DNA of 64,000 bases, taken from assembly GCF_037991315.1 (NCBI RefSeq), contig NZ_CP150300.1, positions 1,054,001 through 1,118,000 of the forward strand, read 5' to 3'. The stretch's first letter is position 1. Each line of letters starts with the position of its first letter. The position numbers and the translations under genes were made by a program. Positions 29,768 through 39,449 of the stretch are shown piece by piece. Source of the stretch: Paenibacillus sp. FSL H8-0079 (GTDB taxonomy: Bacteria > Bacillota > Bacilli > Paenibacillales > Paenibacillaceae). The notes below the pieces were generated by a model. It was not told where the DNA came from and searched no databases. It worked only from the letters and a program-made list of their open reading frames with translations.

Positions 29768-29991
29768 TGTAACATTTTTTTACATTGATTCAATAATGAG
29801 TTTTCTGAAACGTCTTAGTTTATCCATAATGATTTTGCAATACTTGTGACTCTATCAGCATCATTCTGCAGATTAAAGAACTCTGGTCTAATTAGAACGA
29901 TGAAATAGAAAAATTCGCTATTATCCCCTTTAAGACTATTTAGAGGGGATTTTTAGTGAGTGAAATACAAAAACAATTTTCCAGAAAATAA

Positions 29992-30264
29992 ATGGTTGTC
30001 ATTGAACCGAATTTCAAGGACGCTCCTTTGACCAACTGCTTAGCCACACGACGATTGTATTCAGCTGTTATTTGGTGGGGATATGAACGACGCGAAACCA
30101 GTGATGACCGGACACTTGGAGGACTCCATTTTCTCTTTGCCGATGAGGTTCGCGATCTGGACTTCCAAACGGCGCTTCAGCAACGAATGAGTTTATTTCT
30201 AGATATGACTCTAGCAAAACATAAGAAGAGCAAAACGTTTATTTTTTGTCAACTACTAGAATAG
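29992..30264 (+). CDS. Hypothetical 90-residue protein or gene remnant
   Basis: The frame starts MVVIEPNFKDAPLTNCLATR and has a protein-like middle (RRETSDDRTLGGLHFLFADE, VRDLDFQTALQQRM). There is no convincing ribosome site; a stop codon immediately precedes the ATG. I do not recognise the family. It could be a C-terminal remnant of a larger gene. Composition looks coding rather than random. Confidence 0.35.
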   Translation: MVVIEPNFKDAPLTNCLATRRLYSAVIWWGYERRETSDDRTLGGLHFLFADEVRDLDFQTALQQRMSLFLDMTLAKHKKSKTFIFCQLLE

Positions 30265-30448
30265 ATATCTGGCTTATCCACTTATATCAAGGGTTGGTTT
30301 GAATATATGAGCTGCGAAAGTTAGTTAAAAATTTACCGACCAAAAGACTATAAAATATTCATTATATTAATGATTTTTACCGACAAAATAAAATAAAATT
30401 AACATCGATGAGAAATATAAGTGTATAAAGTGTTCTTACCGCAAAAGA

Positions 30449-30475
30449 AGTATCACACAGTGATGCTTTTTTTTG
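30449..30475 (+). terminator. Rho-independent terminator-like hairpin
   Basis: AGTATCAC/GTGATGCT around ACA, followed by eight T residues. It isolates the iron operon from upstream reading. Confidence 0.6.
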
Positions 30476-30562
30476 TATTGAAATGTCGATTTTTATGCAT
30501 ATAAATACATATAATCGAATATTTGGTTCATAATTTCGCCATGAATTAAAACAATTAGGTTG

Positions 30563-30620
30563 TTGAAAATGCCTTCTAACTTGTTATAATATAACCTAAT
30601 GATATTGATAATCACTATCA
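30563..30620 (+). promoter_or_regulatory. Promoter with Fur box for the YclQ-type operon
   Basis: TTGAAA (30563-30568), 16 nt, TATAAT (30585-30590). TGATATTGATAATCACTATC starting at 30600 is a near-consensus Fur box over the predicted start site. Iron-replete repression is expected. A leader of about 170 nt follows. Confidence 0.85.
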
Positions 30621-30770
30621 TTTGTTGTTTTGTTACTCAGCACTACAGTGAAAAGGGGTTAAGTTTATTCTCTAAATTTACGTCTGAGGAGGTATATAAT
30701 TCTGAGTTTATCCAACACAGTACGCTGCGTGGGAATCCAAATTTTCTAAATCTAGGGGGATATAAATTAA

Positions 30771-31808
30771 ATGAGAAAGTCTATTTCTTCAAAATTAATG
30801 TTTATCATGGTTGCAGCTTTAACTTTGGTGTTGGCAGCTTGTTCAAGTAATGAACCTGCTACGACGGATACTGCGAATACAGAGGCTACAACTTCCGATG
30901 CTGCTACTACAGCTACACCCACAACTGTTGAAATTACGGATGCTCATGGAACGGTAACTGTGCCTGTAAATCCAACGAAGGTCGTTGCGCTGGATAACAG
31001 AACATTTGAGACTCTGTCCACTTGGGGCGTCAAATTAGCAGCAGCGCCGAAGGATGTAATGCCTGCGGATTCACCATATGTGGCGGATGAATCGGTACAA
31101 AATATTGGAAATCATCGTGAACCAAACCTTGAACTATTGGCATCAATACAGCCTGACCTTGTCATTGTTGGTCAACGATTTGCTGGCTACTATGAAGACA
31201 TCAAAAAATTAGTGCCTAATGCAGCAGTGATCGACCTTAATATTGAGCTTGAAGAAACAGCATCGCCTGGAGAAAACTTTGTTAATGGCCTTAAAGATGC
31301 AACAACTAATTTGGGAAAAGTTTTCGAGAAGCAAGAAGAAGCTGCCCAACTGATTGCTGATTTTGATAAAGCTATTGAAGAAGCTAAGGCTGCTTATAAT
31401 GGTGAAGATAAAATTATGAGTGTTGTCGTTTCTGGTGGAAACATTGGTTTCTCGGCTCCTCTTACTGGACGTGTGTGGGGACCATTGTATGACATTTTCG
31501 GCTGGGTTCCGGCCCTAGAAGTGGACAAATCTTCTTCTGATCATCAAGGTGATGATATTTCTGTTGAAGCGATCGCCCAAAGCAATCCGGATTGGATTTA
31601 CGTACTGGATCGGGATGCAGCTGTATCTGCTGAAGAAGGTGCCGTTCCGGCTCAGGACGTTATTGATAACTCACCTGCTCTGAAAAACACCACTGCTATT
31701 ACTCAAAAACAAATCGTTTATGCTCCAAACGACACGTACACCAATGAATCCATCGAAACGTTCTTGGAGTTGATTAACAACCTTACGAAAGCTTTAGCTA
31801 AACAGTAA
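30771..31808 (+). CDS. Siderophore ABC transporter substrate-binding lipoprotein (YclQ/FatB-like)
   Basis: A 345-residue lipoprotein; lipobox LVLAAC with Cys at about residue 24, then a low-complexity Thr/Ala linker. The helical-backbone binding-protein fold shows VEITDAHGTVTVPVNPTKVV, NIGNHREPNLELLASIQPDLVIVGQR and the C-terminal IVYAPNDTYTNESIETFLEL. This pattern is that of YclQ/FatB, which bind petrobactin-type catecholates or their precursors. It is first in the operon, directly after the Fur box, unlike B. subtilis where yclQ is last. Confidence 0.9.
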   Translation: MRKSISSKLMFIMVAALTLVLAACSSNEPATTDTANTEATTSDAATTATPTTVEITDAHGTVTVPVNPTKVVALDNRTFETLSTWGVKLAAAPKDVMPADSPYVADESVQNIGNHREPNLELLASIQPDLVIVGQRFAGYYEDIKKLVPNAAVIDLNIELEETASPGENFVNGLKDATTNLGKVFEKQEEAAQLIADFDKAIEEAKAAYNGEDKIMSVVVSGGNIGFSAPLTGRVWGPLYDIFGWVPALEVDKSSSDHQGDDISVEAIAQSNPDWIYVLDRDAAVSAEEGAVPAQDVIDNSPALKNTTAITQKQIVYAPNDTYTNESIETFLELINNLTKALAKQ

Positions 31809-31824
31809 AAAGGAGTATGCTGCA

Positions 31825-32850
31825 GTGCAGAAAAATTTAATACCAAAATTAGCTGGGGTTGAGAATTCTCAACCCCAGCGTCATAATCCCAAAAAGCTAT
31901 GGACTATACCTTTTATCATTGCGATTATAGCCACTATTATTTTAGGCATTACATCACTGCTTATTGGAGTCTATGACATACGAGGACAAGCGGATGGAAT
32001 GGAGATGTTCTTCATTACTCGTGTCCCACGAACTGTTGCATTAATGCTTACCGGTGCCGCCATGGCAATGGCAGGACTGGTCATGCAGCTTATTACACAG
32101 AATCGCTTGGTGGAACCTACGACAACTGGAACAATGGAATGGTCAGGACTGGGGATCATGTTTATTTATCTGGTCTTTCCTGCTCCGAGCTTAACGCTAA
32201 GAATGACGGGTGCAATCATTTTTTCTTTTATAGGAACGATGATTTTTTTTATGTTTCTAAAGAAAGTTAAACTTCGTTCGTCTTTGGTTGTCCCCATTAT
32301 TGGGATGATGCTTGGAGCAGTCATTTCTGCATTTTCAACTTTCGTGGGGCTTGTGTTCCAAATGACTCAAAATATCGAAAGCTGGTTTGCAGGCTCCTTC
32401 TCATCTGTGCAAATTGGCAGGTATGAATATTTATGGCTCATCGTATTGGTGACTATTCTTATATTTGTTTTTGCTGATCGGCTGACATTAGCCGGACTAG
32501 GGGAAGATGTCGCTACCAGTCTTGGCGTAAATTATGACAGGATCATTCTTTTGGGTACTGCGCTTATTTCACTAGCCGTTGGAATCGTTGCAGCGGTCAT
32601 TGGGAACTTGCCTTTTCTAGGGTTAATTGTCCCCAATATTGTTTCCATGTTTAGGGGTGACGATCTCAGGAGCAATTTACCATGGGTGTGCTTATTAGGG
32701 ATGGGCAGTATCATTGTGTGTGATATCCTGTCTCGTGTCATTATTATGCCTTTTGAAATACCTGTCTCGATGATCCTTGGAACAGTGGGAGCCGTCGTAT
32801 TCATTGTCATTTTGTTAAGACAAAGGCGGTCAACAAGGAGGGTAAGATGA
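31825..32850 (+). CDS. Siderophore ABC transporter permease (YclN-like)
   Basis: A 341-residue FecCD-family membrane protein with about 9 helices. GTG start 10 nt after AAAAGGAG. Family features are RVPRTVALMLTGAAMAMAGLV early and AAVIGNLPFLGLIVPNIVSM near the C-terminus, the ATPase-coupling region. It overlaps the next permease gene by 4 bp, indicating stoichiometric heterodimer synthesis. Confidence 0.92.
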   Translation: MQKNLIPKLAGVENSQPQRHNPKKLWTIPFIIAIIATIILGITSLLIGVYDIRGQADGMEMFFITRVPRTVALMLTGAAMAMAGLVMQLITQNRLVEPTTTGTMEWSGLGIMFIYLVFPAPSLTLRMTGAIIFSFIGTMIFFMFLKKVKLRSSLVVPIIGMMLGAVISAFSTFVGLVFQMTQNIESWFAGSFSSVQIGRYEYLWLIVLVTILIFVFADRLTLAGLGEDVATSLGVNYDRIILLGTALISLAVGIVAAVIGNLPFLGLIVPNIVSMFRGDDLRSNLPWVCLLGMGSIIVCDILSRVIIMPFEIPVSMILGTVGAVVFIVILLRQRRSTRRVR

Positions 32851-33911
32851 GCGACTTAGCAAGTAGAAATCCACTGAATATCGAAATCGATTCTAGCCGT
32901 CGTCTTAAAAAAAGATCAGCTAGAGCCTTCCGTACCAAGAAAGAAGAAAAGCGCTATTGGATTTTGCTGATAACATTGATTGTTCTGGGCGTTTTTGCAT
33001 CAGTTGGACTACTGGTTTATAACAATCCGGTCCCGGTATCGTCTCCTTCATTTATACCTGTTGTTACAAGAAGGGTAGTCGCTCTGGTTTCAATGCTGAT
33101 CGCTGCAATCTGCCAAAGTTTATCCACGGTTGCTTTTCAATCGATTACGAATAACAGAATTATAACTCCGTCTCTTTTAGGTTTTGATGCTATTTATTCA
33201 ACCATTCATACGAGTACTATATTTTTCCTTGGTGCTACGGTATTTGTGAATTTTAGCGGTGTCGATTCCTTCTTATATCAAGTTGCCGCAATGGTCATCA
33301 TGTGTTTGATTCTTTATGGATGGCTGCTTTCCGGAAAATACGGCAATTTACAACTTCTGCTTCTGGTCGGCATTATCATTGGGACCGGGCTGAGATCCGT
33401 ATCTTCATTTATGAGAAGACTTCTTGCACCGTCCGAGTTTGATATTTTACAGGCAAGAATGTTTGCTTCCGTGAATAATGCGGATTCTGCCTATTTCCCG
33501 ATTGCGATTCCTATCGTCATCATTGCAGCAATTCTGCTGCTTGCTAATGCCAAGAGGTTAAATGTATTGTCGCTGGGTAAGGATGTCTCGACTTCCTTGG
33601 GAACTAAACATCAAAGTAGTGTGATTTATACGCTGGTCCTGGTTTCCATTTTGATGGCCATTTCGACGGCTTTGGTTGGGCCACTTACATTCTATGGATT
33701 TTTAGTTGCGATTTTGAGTTATCAGGCCGCGCAAACCTATGATCACAGATATGTTTTCCCAATGGCTCTTGCGATAGGGTTTGTGATCTTAACCGGTGCA
33801 TACTTTATAATGAATCATGTTTTCAATGCCCAAGGTGTTGTTTCCATTATTATAGAATTGGTTGGCGGACTAACATTTTTAATTGTGATTTTAAGGAAGG
33901 GTTCTTTATGA
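32847..33911 (+). CDS. Siderophore ABC transporter permease (YclO-like)
   Basis: A 354-residue FecCD-family membrane protein. It has a basic N-terminal tail (RRLKKRSARAFRTKKEEKR), which B. subtilis YclO-type proteins lack to my knowledge. Then VSMLIAAICQSLSTVAFQ, ITNNRIITPSLLGFDA and VGPLTFYGFLVAILSYQ. It overlaps both neighbours by 4 bp, so translation is coupled throughout. Confidence 0.91.
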   Translation: MSDLASRNPLNIEIDSSRRLKKRSARAFRTKKEEKRYWILLITLIVLGVFASVGLLVYNNPVPVSSPSFIPVVTRRVVALVSMLIAAICQSLSTVAFQSITNNRIITPSLLGFDAIYSTIHTSTIFFLGATVFVNFSGVDSFLYQVAAMVIMCLILYGWLLSGKYGNLQLLLLVGIIIGTGLRSVSSFMRRLLAPSEFDILQARMFASVNNADSAYFPIAIPIVIIAAILLLANAKRLNVLSLGKDVSTSLGTKHQSSVIYTLVLVSILMAISTALVGPLTFYGFLVAILSYQAAQTYDHRYVFPMALAIGFVILTGAYFIMNHVFNAQGVVSIIIELVGGLTFLIVILRKGSL

Positions 33912-34660
33912 TACAGATCAATAATGTCAAAAAAACCTATGCAGCCGAGGTAGAGATAGGCCCTTTGAATATTCATATACCCAAAGCCGGTCTTACTTCA
34001 TTGATTGGACCCAACGGTGCGGGGAAGTCGACGACACTTCTGATGATCGGAAGACTTTTGGATTTGGACGAAGGTCAGATCAAGGTTGCCAATATGGATG
34101 TTTCCACATCCAAATCAAGGGATCTGGCCAAGATTATAACGGTTTTACGACAAGAAAATCATTTTGTCACAAGGCTTACCGTTAGACAACTGGCTGGATT
34201 CGGACGGTTTCCTTATTCTAAGGGAAGATTAACGGATGAGGATGAAGCTATTATTTCTAAATATATTGATTTTCTAGACTTAACTGCTCTTGAAAATAGA
34301 TATCTAGATGAGCTTTCTGGTGGTCAGAGGCAAAGAGCTTATGTCGCCATGGTTTTGTGTCAGGAGACGGAATATGTACTTTTGGACGAGCCTCTGAACA
34401 ATCTGGATGTTGCTCGTTCTGTTCGGATGATGGAGCATTTGAGATATGCCGCTAATGAATTCGGTAGAACCATTCTGACGGTTATGCATGATATCAATTT
34501 TGCTGCCAAATATTCGGATCGAATATGTGCTATGAAAGATGGTCAAATCGCCGCTTTTGGAACCGTAGAAGAAGTGATGGACCCCGAAATTTTAACAGAT
34601 ATTTTTGAAACGAAAATTGAAATTATCGATGGTCCATATGGACCGATAGCGATCTATTAG
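33908..34660 (+). CDS. Siderophore ABC transporter ATPase (YclP-like)
   Basis: A 250-residue cytoplasmic ATPase. Walker A GPNGAGKSTTLLMI, signature LSGGQRQRAYVAM, Walker B EYVLLDEPLNNLD and switch His in TVMHDINFAAK are intact. It powers the two upstream permeases. Last gene of the operon, ended by a strong terminator. Confidence 0.94.
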   Translation: MIQINNVKKTYAAEVEIGPLNIHIPKAGLTSLIGPNGAGKSTTLLMIGRLLDLDEGQIKVANMDVSTSKSRDLAKIITVLRQENHFVTRLTVRQLAGFGRFPYSKGRLTDEDEAIISKYIDFLDLTALENRYLDELSGGQRQRAYVAMVLCQETEYVLLDEPLNNLDVARSVRMMEHLRYAANEFGRTILTVMHDINFAAKYSDRICAMKDGQIAAFGTVEEVMDPEILTDIFETKIEIIDGPYGPIAIY

Positions 34661-34978
34661 CTACAAGGTTTAATGAAAAGTTGTTTGTTAAAATGGTTTT
34701 CAGAAAGCAGAGTGATTAATCACTCTGCTTTTTTTTATTAAAGTCGAACAAGACAGTTTGAAAGTTTATCTTAAAAACATCATAGAACGATAAGCCTTTA
34801 CCAGAAGCATCTTCCTGCATACGTTCCTTTCTCGATTAATAGCTATTTTCGCTCACAGAGTAGTCTTTTGGATATGAAAAAGGGATACTCTATACCATAA
34901 ATTGGCTTGAAGGTTCCAGATAGTGTAATCTGGAGATTATGAAAACCCATTTGAACGAGAAGGGATCGGGATGATTCA
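34661..34978. other. Intergenic region with terminator, upstream of alaX
   Basis: The 26-bp perfect palindrome at 34705-34730 followed by T-run ends the iron operon. About 240 nt remain before the AlaX start. I looked for a T-box leader and saw none. Confidence 0.55.
34705..34738 (+). terminator. Rho-independent terminator of the iron operon
   Basis: AAGCAGAGTGATT/AATCACTCTGCTT followed by TTTTTT. The palindrome is perfect. Confidence 0.85.
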
Positions 34979-36157
34979 ATGACGCAAAAAATCTATTATG
35001 ACTCTGCTTATACAAGAGAGTGGCATACAACGATTACAGGCAGAGTGGACAAGGAAGATGGCGTATATGTCACGCTGGCGGAGACTGCTTTTTACCCGCA
35101 TGGGGGCGGACAGCCTTGTGATCTGGGACAAATTGGCGGCTTTGCTGTTCTAGATGTGAACATCGAAGATGGTGAAGTATGGCATAAGCTGGAACGCGCC
35201 CCTGAACAGACTGAGGTACATTGTGAGATTGACTGGGAACGCAGATTCGATCATATGCAGCAGCATACGGGCCAGCATTTGTTATCGGCAATCACACTGA
35301 AGCTGACTGAAGCGATGACGCTCAGTTTCCATCTTGGAACGGAGTATGACACGATTGATGTGGCTGCGGCTGAACTGGGAGCGGATCAATTGACTGCTAT
35401 TGAACAAGAAGTGAATCGCCAGATCTATCGTAACGCTCGTATCAACACTTCATGGGTTACAGCAGAAGAGGCGGCACAATTACCACTGGTAAAGCAGCCT
35501 ACGGTAACGGAAGACATTCGCATCGTCGAGATCGAGGGTGTGGAGTATAACGCCTGCGGCGGAACGCATGTGTCGGCAACAGGTGAGATCGGCATCATCA
35601 AACTGTTGAAAACCGAAAAAGTGAAGGGCGGCACCCGCATTTATTTCAAATGTGGAACAAGAGCCCTGAATGAATTCACATCCACACAAAACGTACTCAA
35701 TAGCATCATGGTTAAATTAAAGACCAGTAAGGACGAGTTACTGGAGCGCATTGAGAAAATGGAGCTGGAGCAAAAACAGCTGCAAACCGAGCTGAATGCA
35801 GTGAAAACAACCAATGATGCCTATTATGCGGAGGAACTTCTGGCTGCTCGGCAAGGGCTGGTGATTGCTCAGGTCTTTGAAGACAAATCGCTCAAGGATA
35901 TGCAGAGCCTGGCAACTAAGCTGACGGCAGACCATGAGGGGCTTGTACTGTTCGTCAGCATCTCGGAGGCCAAAGTCGTTCTAGCACAGAACGGACAGCC
36001 GTCCGAATGGGCTTGTGGACCGTTCTTCAAAGGCAATCTTGGAGCATACCAAGGCAAAGGTGGAGGTAGTGAAAAGATGGCTCAGGCAGGCTTTGCCAGC
36101 AGTGAAGATGCGCTCGCCTTTTATGAATTCACCAAGGACCAATTGGGACATCACTGA
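34979..36157 (+). CDS. Alanyl-tRNA editing protein (AlaX, long form with DHHA1 domain)
   Basis: A 392-residue cytoplasmic hydrolase that removes wrongly attached serine or glycine from tRNA-Ala. The editing domain has FYPHGGGQPCDLG, the zinc motif HTGQHLLSA and the second zinc pair in NACGGTHV. A coiled segment (about 225-275) leads to the DHHA1 domain with GAYQGKGGGSEKMAQAGF. The length fits AlaX-L. Followed by its own terminator. Confidence 0.93.
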   Translation: MTQKIYYDSAYTREWHTTITGRVDKEDGVYVTLAETAFYPHGGGQPCDLGQIGGFAVLDVNIEDGEVWHKLERAPEQTEVHCEIDWERRFDHMQQHTGQHLLSAITLKLTEAMTLSFHLGTEYDTIDVAAAELGADQLTAIEQEVNRQIYRNARINTSWVTAEEAAQLPLVKQPTVTEDIRIVEIEGVEYNACGGTHVSATGEIGIIKLLKTEKVKGGTRIYFKCGTRALNEFTSTQNVLNSIMVKLKTSKDELLERIEKMELEQKQLQTELNAVKTTNDAYYAEELLAARQGLVIAQVFEDKSLKDMQSLATKLTADHEGLVLFVSISEAKVVLAQNGQPSEWACGPFFKGNLGAYQGKGGGSEKMAQAGFASSEDALAFYEFTKDQLGHH

Positions 36158-36211
36158 TGTATGTTTTCCAATATAGGATCGGCAGCATTTAAATATGGAG
36201 TAAGGGACAAG

Positions 36212-36235
36212 CACGTCACGTTGTGGCGTGTTTTT
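36212..36235 (+). terminator. Rho-independent terminator
   Basis: CACGTCAC/GTGGCGTG with a GTT loop, then five T residues, 55 nt after alaX. Confidence 0.7.
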
Positions 36236-36277
36236 CATGGCATGATGAAGCGAGCAGATAGCAGAGAGGGTGGAGGG

Positions 36278-37582
36278 ATGACAGAACGAATTCCGTGTAT
36301 ACGGGAAGGGTGTGCAAATACCATTTTACCAGCAACAGCGTTGAAAACGGGTGGTTATTGCATGCCTTGCAAACAGGAGATGGAGCGTGAGGAGCGCCAG
36401 AGATACATTGAAACACATCGGCGTGATGTGAACTTGTATGCGGGTATCACAGACCCGGTCGAAATTTTGAAAATCATGCACGAACCTCAGGTTCGCGATC
36501 CACTAATTCGTTATGTGCCATATGAACAATCCAAGGAACAGGTATATCTGTCGTTGGCTGCGGAGCAGCAGGATGTGATGAAGGACTATGCGATGCAACG
36601 GATTCGTACAGGCGATGAGGATGCCGGCAAAGACATCCTGTTATACCTCGTCTGCTACCATGATACATCATTGACCGCCGAAATCCCGGAGCTGCTGGAA
36701 CAGGAGATCTATTATCCTGTCATTTTGTATAAAAGTGCCTCCGCGGCAGTGCGAGATCATCTCTTGCAGCAGGTGAACACCGATGATGAGAATCGTAACC
36801 ATATTTTGCTCATGCTGGCCTATATCGGGGATGATGTTGTTGTGCAGCAGTTCCAGCAGTGGAGACAGTCTCCGCCATCATGGACGAGTGAGTTGTACGT
36901 GGCACCAGAGCATTACACGACTGAAGCTGGTTGGGAGCTCACGAAAGACGGACAGCGCAGGGAATTATTCATCACCCCAAGTTATTCACTCTATAAAGTA
37001 AAAGAGAATGAAGGAACTAGCGTGGAAGTATCCAGAGATTCATTCTCGTTGCTGACTCCGAGCGCCAATTGCTGTCCATGGTGTGGTAGTGAGTTTACCA
37101 CCTTAATTAGTCTTGATGTGAAGCATCCAGCTCTGCAGGACGTTTCTTGGCATGCCCAGCAACTTCACATTCAGACATGCGTAATATGCAGCAGTTACGG
37201 TGTAGTTTACATGGAGGTGGACGCAGTAGGGGAACCGTTATGGAGTTCACATAATGTCATGCCTTTGGGAGCGGATGAGATTGATCCGGACGACTATGTA
37301 AAACTTGCACAGGATGTTGGCCGGCAGTTTCGCATTGCGACTGTATCACGTCGTGCATTCCATGCCAGTGAGTGGGCGATGGAGCCATCGTTATCTCAGA
37401 TCGGGGGCCATCCGGGATGGGTTCAGGATGCCGATTATCCAACATGTCCACGCTGTTCCACGAGAATGAAGGCTGTCGCACAACTGGATTGGGGCGAGGT
37501 TGAGGAGCATGGTGAGGGCATGTATTATATGTTCATATGTGAACCGTGCCAGATGACAGCTGTAACCTATCAGCAATCTTGA
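36278..37582 (+). CDS. Zinc-ribbon protein with DUF1963-like C-terminus
   Basis: A 434-residue cytoplasmic protein. I chose the ATG at 36278 (MTERIPCIREGC), preceded by GGTGGAGGG; a longer frame crosses the alaX terminator. Cys pairs suggest three metal sites: CIREGCANT...YCMPCKQE (N-terminal), CCPWCGSEF...TCVICSSYG (middle) and YPTCPRCSTRM...FICEPCQM (end). SQIGGHPGWVQDADYPTCP is like the DUF1963/YwqG family. The middle (about 80-200) looks like helical repeats. Function unknown; it probably binds zinc. Confidence 0.7.
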   Translation: MTERIPCIREGCANTILPATALKTGGYCMPCKQEMEREERQRYIETHRRDVNLYAGITDPVEILKIMHEPQVRDPLIRYVPYEQSKEQVYLSLAAEQQDVMKDYAMQRIRTGDEDAGKDILLYLVCYHDTSLTAEIPELLEQEIYYPVILYKSASAAVRDHLLQQVNTDDENRNHILLMLAYIGDDVVVQQFQQWRQSPPSWTSELYVAPEHYTTEAGWELTKDGQRRELFITPSYSLYKVKENEGTSVEVSRDSFSLLTPSANCCPWCGSEFTTLISLDVKHPALQDVSWHAQQLHIQTCVICSSYGVVYMEVDAVGEPLWSSHNVMPLGADEIDPDDYVKLAQDVGRQFRIATVSRRAFHASEWAMEPSLSQIGGHPGWVQDADYPTCPRCSTRMKAVAQLDWGEVEEHGEGMYYMFICEPCQMTAVTYQQS

Positions 37583-37600
37583 TAGCAGACTGCAACAACA

Positions 37601-37645
37601 AAAAGGGGCATCCCGTAAGTTCTGAACTTAATGGGGGGCCCCTTT
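37601..37645. terminator. Bidirectional terminator
   Basis: AAAAGGGGC and GCCCCTTT form a stem between convergent genes, with inner AAGTTC/GAACTT pairing. Confidence 0.7.
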
Positions 37646-37664
37646 GATGTACCGCCAGATCTTC

Positions 37665-38012
37665 CTACAAGTCCGCAGATGCCTGCTTTAACAAACCAGC
37701 CAACCATTCATAATCCGGGGTATCTTTTTCCTTGAGCTTGATCGTTTTACGCTCTTCCGGGCCTTCGAATATTCCATCGGGTAGATCAAGTCCGGTTGCA
37801 TGGAAAATGGTGAAAGACACGGCCTGTTTGGATGGAGAGATGACTGCAGCGTACTTTCCGTTTTTCAAAAAATGAGGTTTCTTGTATTGTACGCGTTCCT
37901 GCACGTCAGGGATGGTATCATGCACCAACTGACGCAGTTGTCCAGCGACTTCTACTTGCCAGGGGATCTGAATTTGTTCAATAAACGCAGTGACTTCTGC
38001 ATTCTTGGTCAT
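37665..38012 (-). CDS. DUF1801-family protein
   Basis: A 115-residue cytoplasmic protein of the YdhG/DUF1801 type: QIPWQVEVAGQLRQLVHDTI, VQERVQYKKPHFLKNGKYAA, ISPSKQAVSFTIFHATGLDL. It begins with ATGA overlapping the stop of the upstream acetyltransferase gene, so the pair is cotranscribed. Function unknown. Confidence 0.85.
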   Translation of the reverse strand: MTKNAEVTAFIEQIQIPWQVEVAGQLRQLVHDTIPDVQERVQYKKPHFLKNGKYAAVISPSKQAVSFTIFHATGLDLPDGIFEGPEERKTIKLKEKDTPDYEWLAGLLKQASADL

Positions 38013-38584
38013 GCTTGTTCACCCTCCGTATGGATCTGATTGTGTGTTTCCCATTCTGGTCTTAGGATTCCCATCATTAAGCGGTCGTAACGCTTACCAT
38101 CACGATATACAGCTGAGCGTGCCCGACCTTCCAACTGAAAACCAGCCTTCTCATAGGAACGGATTGCTTTGGCATTGTAGGCGATGACATCGAGGCCAAC
38201 CCGGTCCAGATTCATTTCATGGAACGCATATCGTAAAATAAGTTTCAACGCTTCCGTGCCATATCCCTTGTTGCGATGTTCAGCAAGTCCGATGCCAATG
38301 GCAAGCTGACCGCAGCGGTTATTCCATTCAATGCTGTGGATAACGACAAAACCGATCAGCGTATCCTCTTCATGCGTGCGCAGTCTGAAGTACACTTCCT
38401 TGTTCTTTGTTTCTCCCTCATCCTCCAACTGTTTCTCCGAATAGGGAATGGCAATATCGGTATCTACATTCCGAAGGTACTCCGGGTCTTCGTTCCATTG
38501 CAGCATCGTCTGCACGTCTTCAGGACGTGGTGGCGTCATCTTTAATCGTTTGCTATAAAACAGGTTGTCCGTTGTTAGTGTCAT
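38009..38584 (-). CDS. GNAT acetyltransferase (RimJ/RimL type)
   Basis: A 191-residue N-acetyltransferase. RLKMTPPRPEDVQTMLQWNE begins the fold; GIGLAEHRNKGYGTEALKLI is the acetyl-CoA loop and DVIAYNAKAIRSYEKAGFQ the typical C-terminal block. Likely acetylates a small amine or protein N-terminus. It is translationally coupled to the DUF1801 gene. Confidence 0.92.
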   Translation of the reverse strand: MTLTTDNLFYSKRLKMTPPRPEDVQTMLQWNEDPEYLRNVDTDIAIPYSEKQLEDEGETKNKEVYFRLRTHEEDTLIGFVVIHSIEWNNRCGQLAIGIGLAEHRNKGYGTEALKLILRYAFHEMNLDRVGLDVIAYNAKAIRSYEKAGFQLEGRARSAVYRDGKRYDRLMMGILRPEWETHNQIHTEGEQA

Positions 38585-38839
38585 AGGGGTCTCCTTTAAA
38601 ATAGGTTAAGCTTGCTTCACCTTGGTTTCACATTTAACTCTATGTATATTACGCAATAGACCTCGCTCCTTTGGTACCTGATAGCCTCATCATACTGGAA
38701 ATTACAGGTGAATCACAATAGCGTATTTCAGTGGATATAAGTAGCCTCTTGTCACGAAACCTGACACGGTAGTAAGATGAAATGATTGATATACATTCAG
38801 TGATAAAACCAATAAAAATGTCGGCAGGAGTGGTACGTT

Positions 38840-39295
38840 ATGGAGATCAAAGTGGATGATTTGAGTGGAGTCCAAGTTAAGGCTTTAATTGCGGAGCACT
38901 TGCAAGGGATGGCGGTAGATTCGCCTCCAGAGAGTATACATGCGTTGAATCTGGATGGACTCAAGAAGCCTGAAATTACATTCTGGTGTGCATGGGAAGG
39001 GGACGACTTGCTCGGTTGCGGGGCTATCAAAGAACTTAATTCGGAACATGCAGAATTGAAGTCGATGCGTACCGCTTCGGCTCATCTGAGAAAAGGCGTA
39101 GCGAGAAAAATTTTGGCCCATATTATGGACGTTGCAGTAGAACGTGGTTATAAGCGAATTAGTCTGGAGACGGGTTCAATGGATTCGTTTATCCCGGCAC
39201 GGAAGTTGTATGAAGATTTCGGATTCGAATACTGCGAACCCTTCGCGGATTATATATTGGACCCGAACAGCACGTTTATGACGAAAATAATCTAA
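38840..39295 (+). CDS. GNAT acetyltransferase (YsnE-like)
   Basis: A 151-residue acetyltransferase. WCAWEGDDLLGCGAIKEL, AELKSMRTASAHLRKGVARK for CoA binding, RISLETGSMDSFIPARKLYE and FGFEYCEPFADY are the family blocks. This pattern matches the YsnE group. Monocistronic, with GGCAGGAGTGG upstream. Confidence 0.92.
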   Translation: MEIKVDDLSGVQVKALIAEHLQGMAVDSPPESIHALNLDGLKKPEITFWCAWEGDDLLGCGAIKELNSEHAELKSMRTASAHLRKGVARKILAHIMDVAVERGYKRISLETGSMDSFIPARKLYEDFGFEYCEPFADYILDPNSTFMTKII

Positions 39296-39449
39296 ATGGA
39301 TTCTCATGAGAAACCAGTATTCTGTTTTTTACAGGATGCTGTTTTTTTAATTTTGCAACATATCGTACATATCGAAAAGTGGAAAAAGAGTAGAATAAAC
39401 TCAATCATGGAACGTGGACCTTTGTTACGAAGAGGGTGGAGGGAGTCGC

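Larger units (their letters stand above)
29768..30770. other. Intergenic region before the ferric-siderophore operon
   Basis: It holds a hairpin at 29933-29955, a 90-residue frame of doubtful status, inverted TGTCGGTAAA-type motifs (30331-30340 and 30376-30385), a terminator-like hairpin (30449-30475, followed by T-run), and the Fur-controlled promoter. Confidence 0.5.

Noticed and set aside
30599..30850. 83-residue frame over the Fur box and the yclQ-type start
   Set aside because: It covers promoter, operator and signal-peptide coding DNA in another frame.
34740..34978. T-box or other riboswitch upstream of alaX
   Set aside because: No specifier loop, no T-box sequence and no terminator/antiterminator pair could be found.
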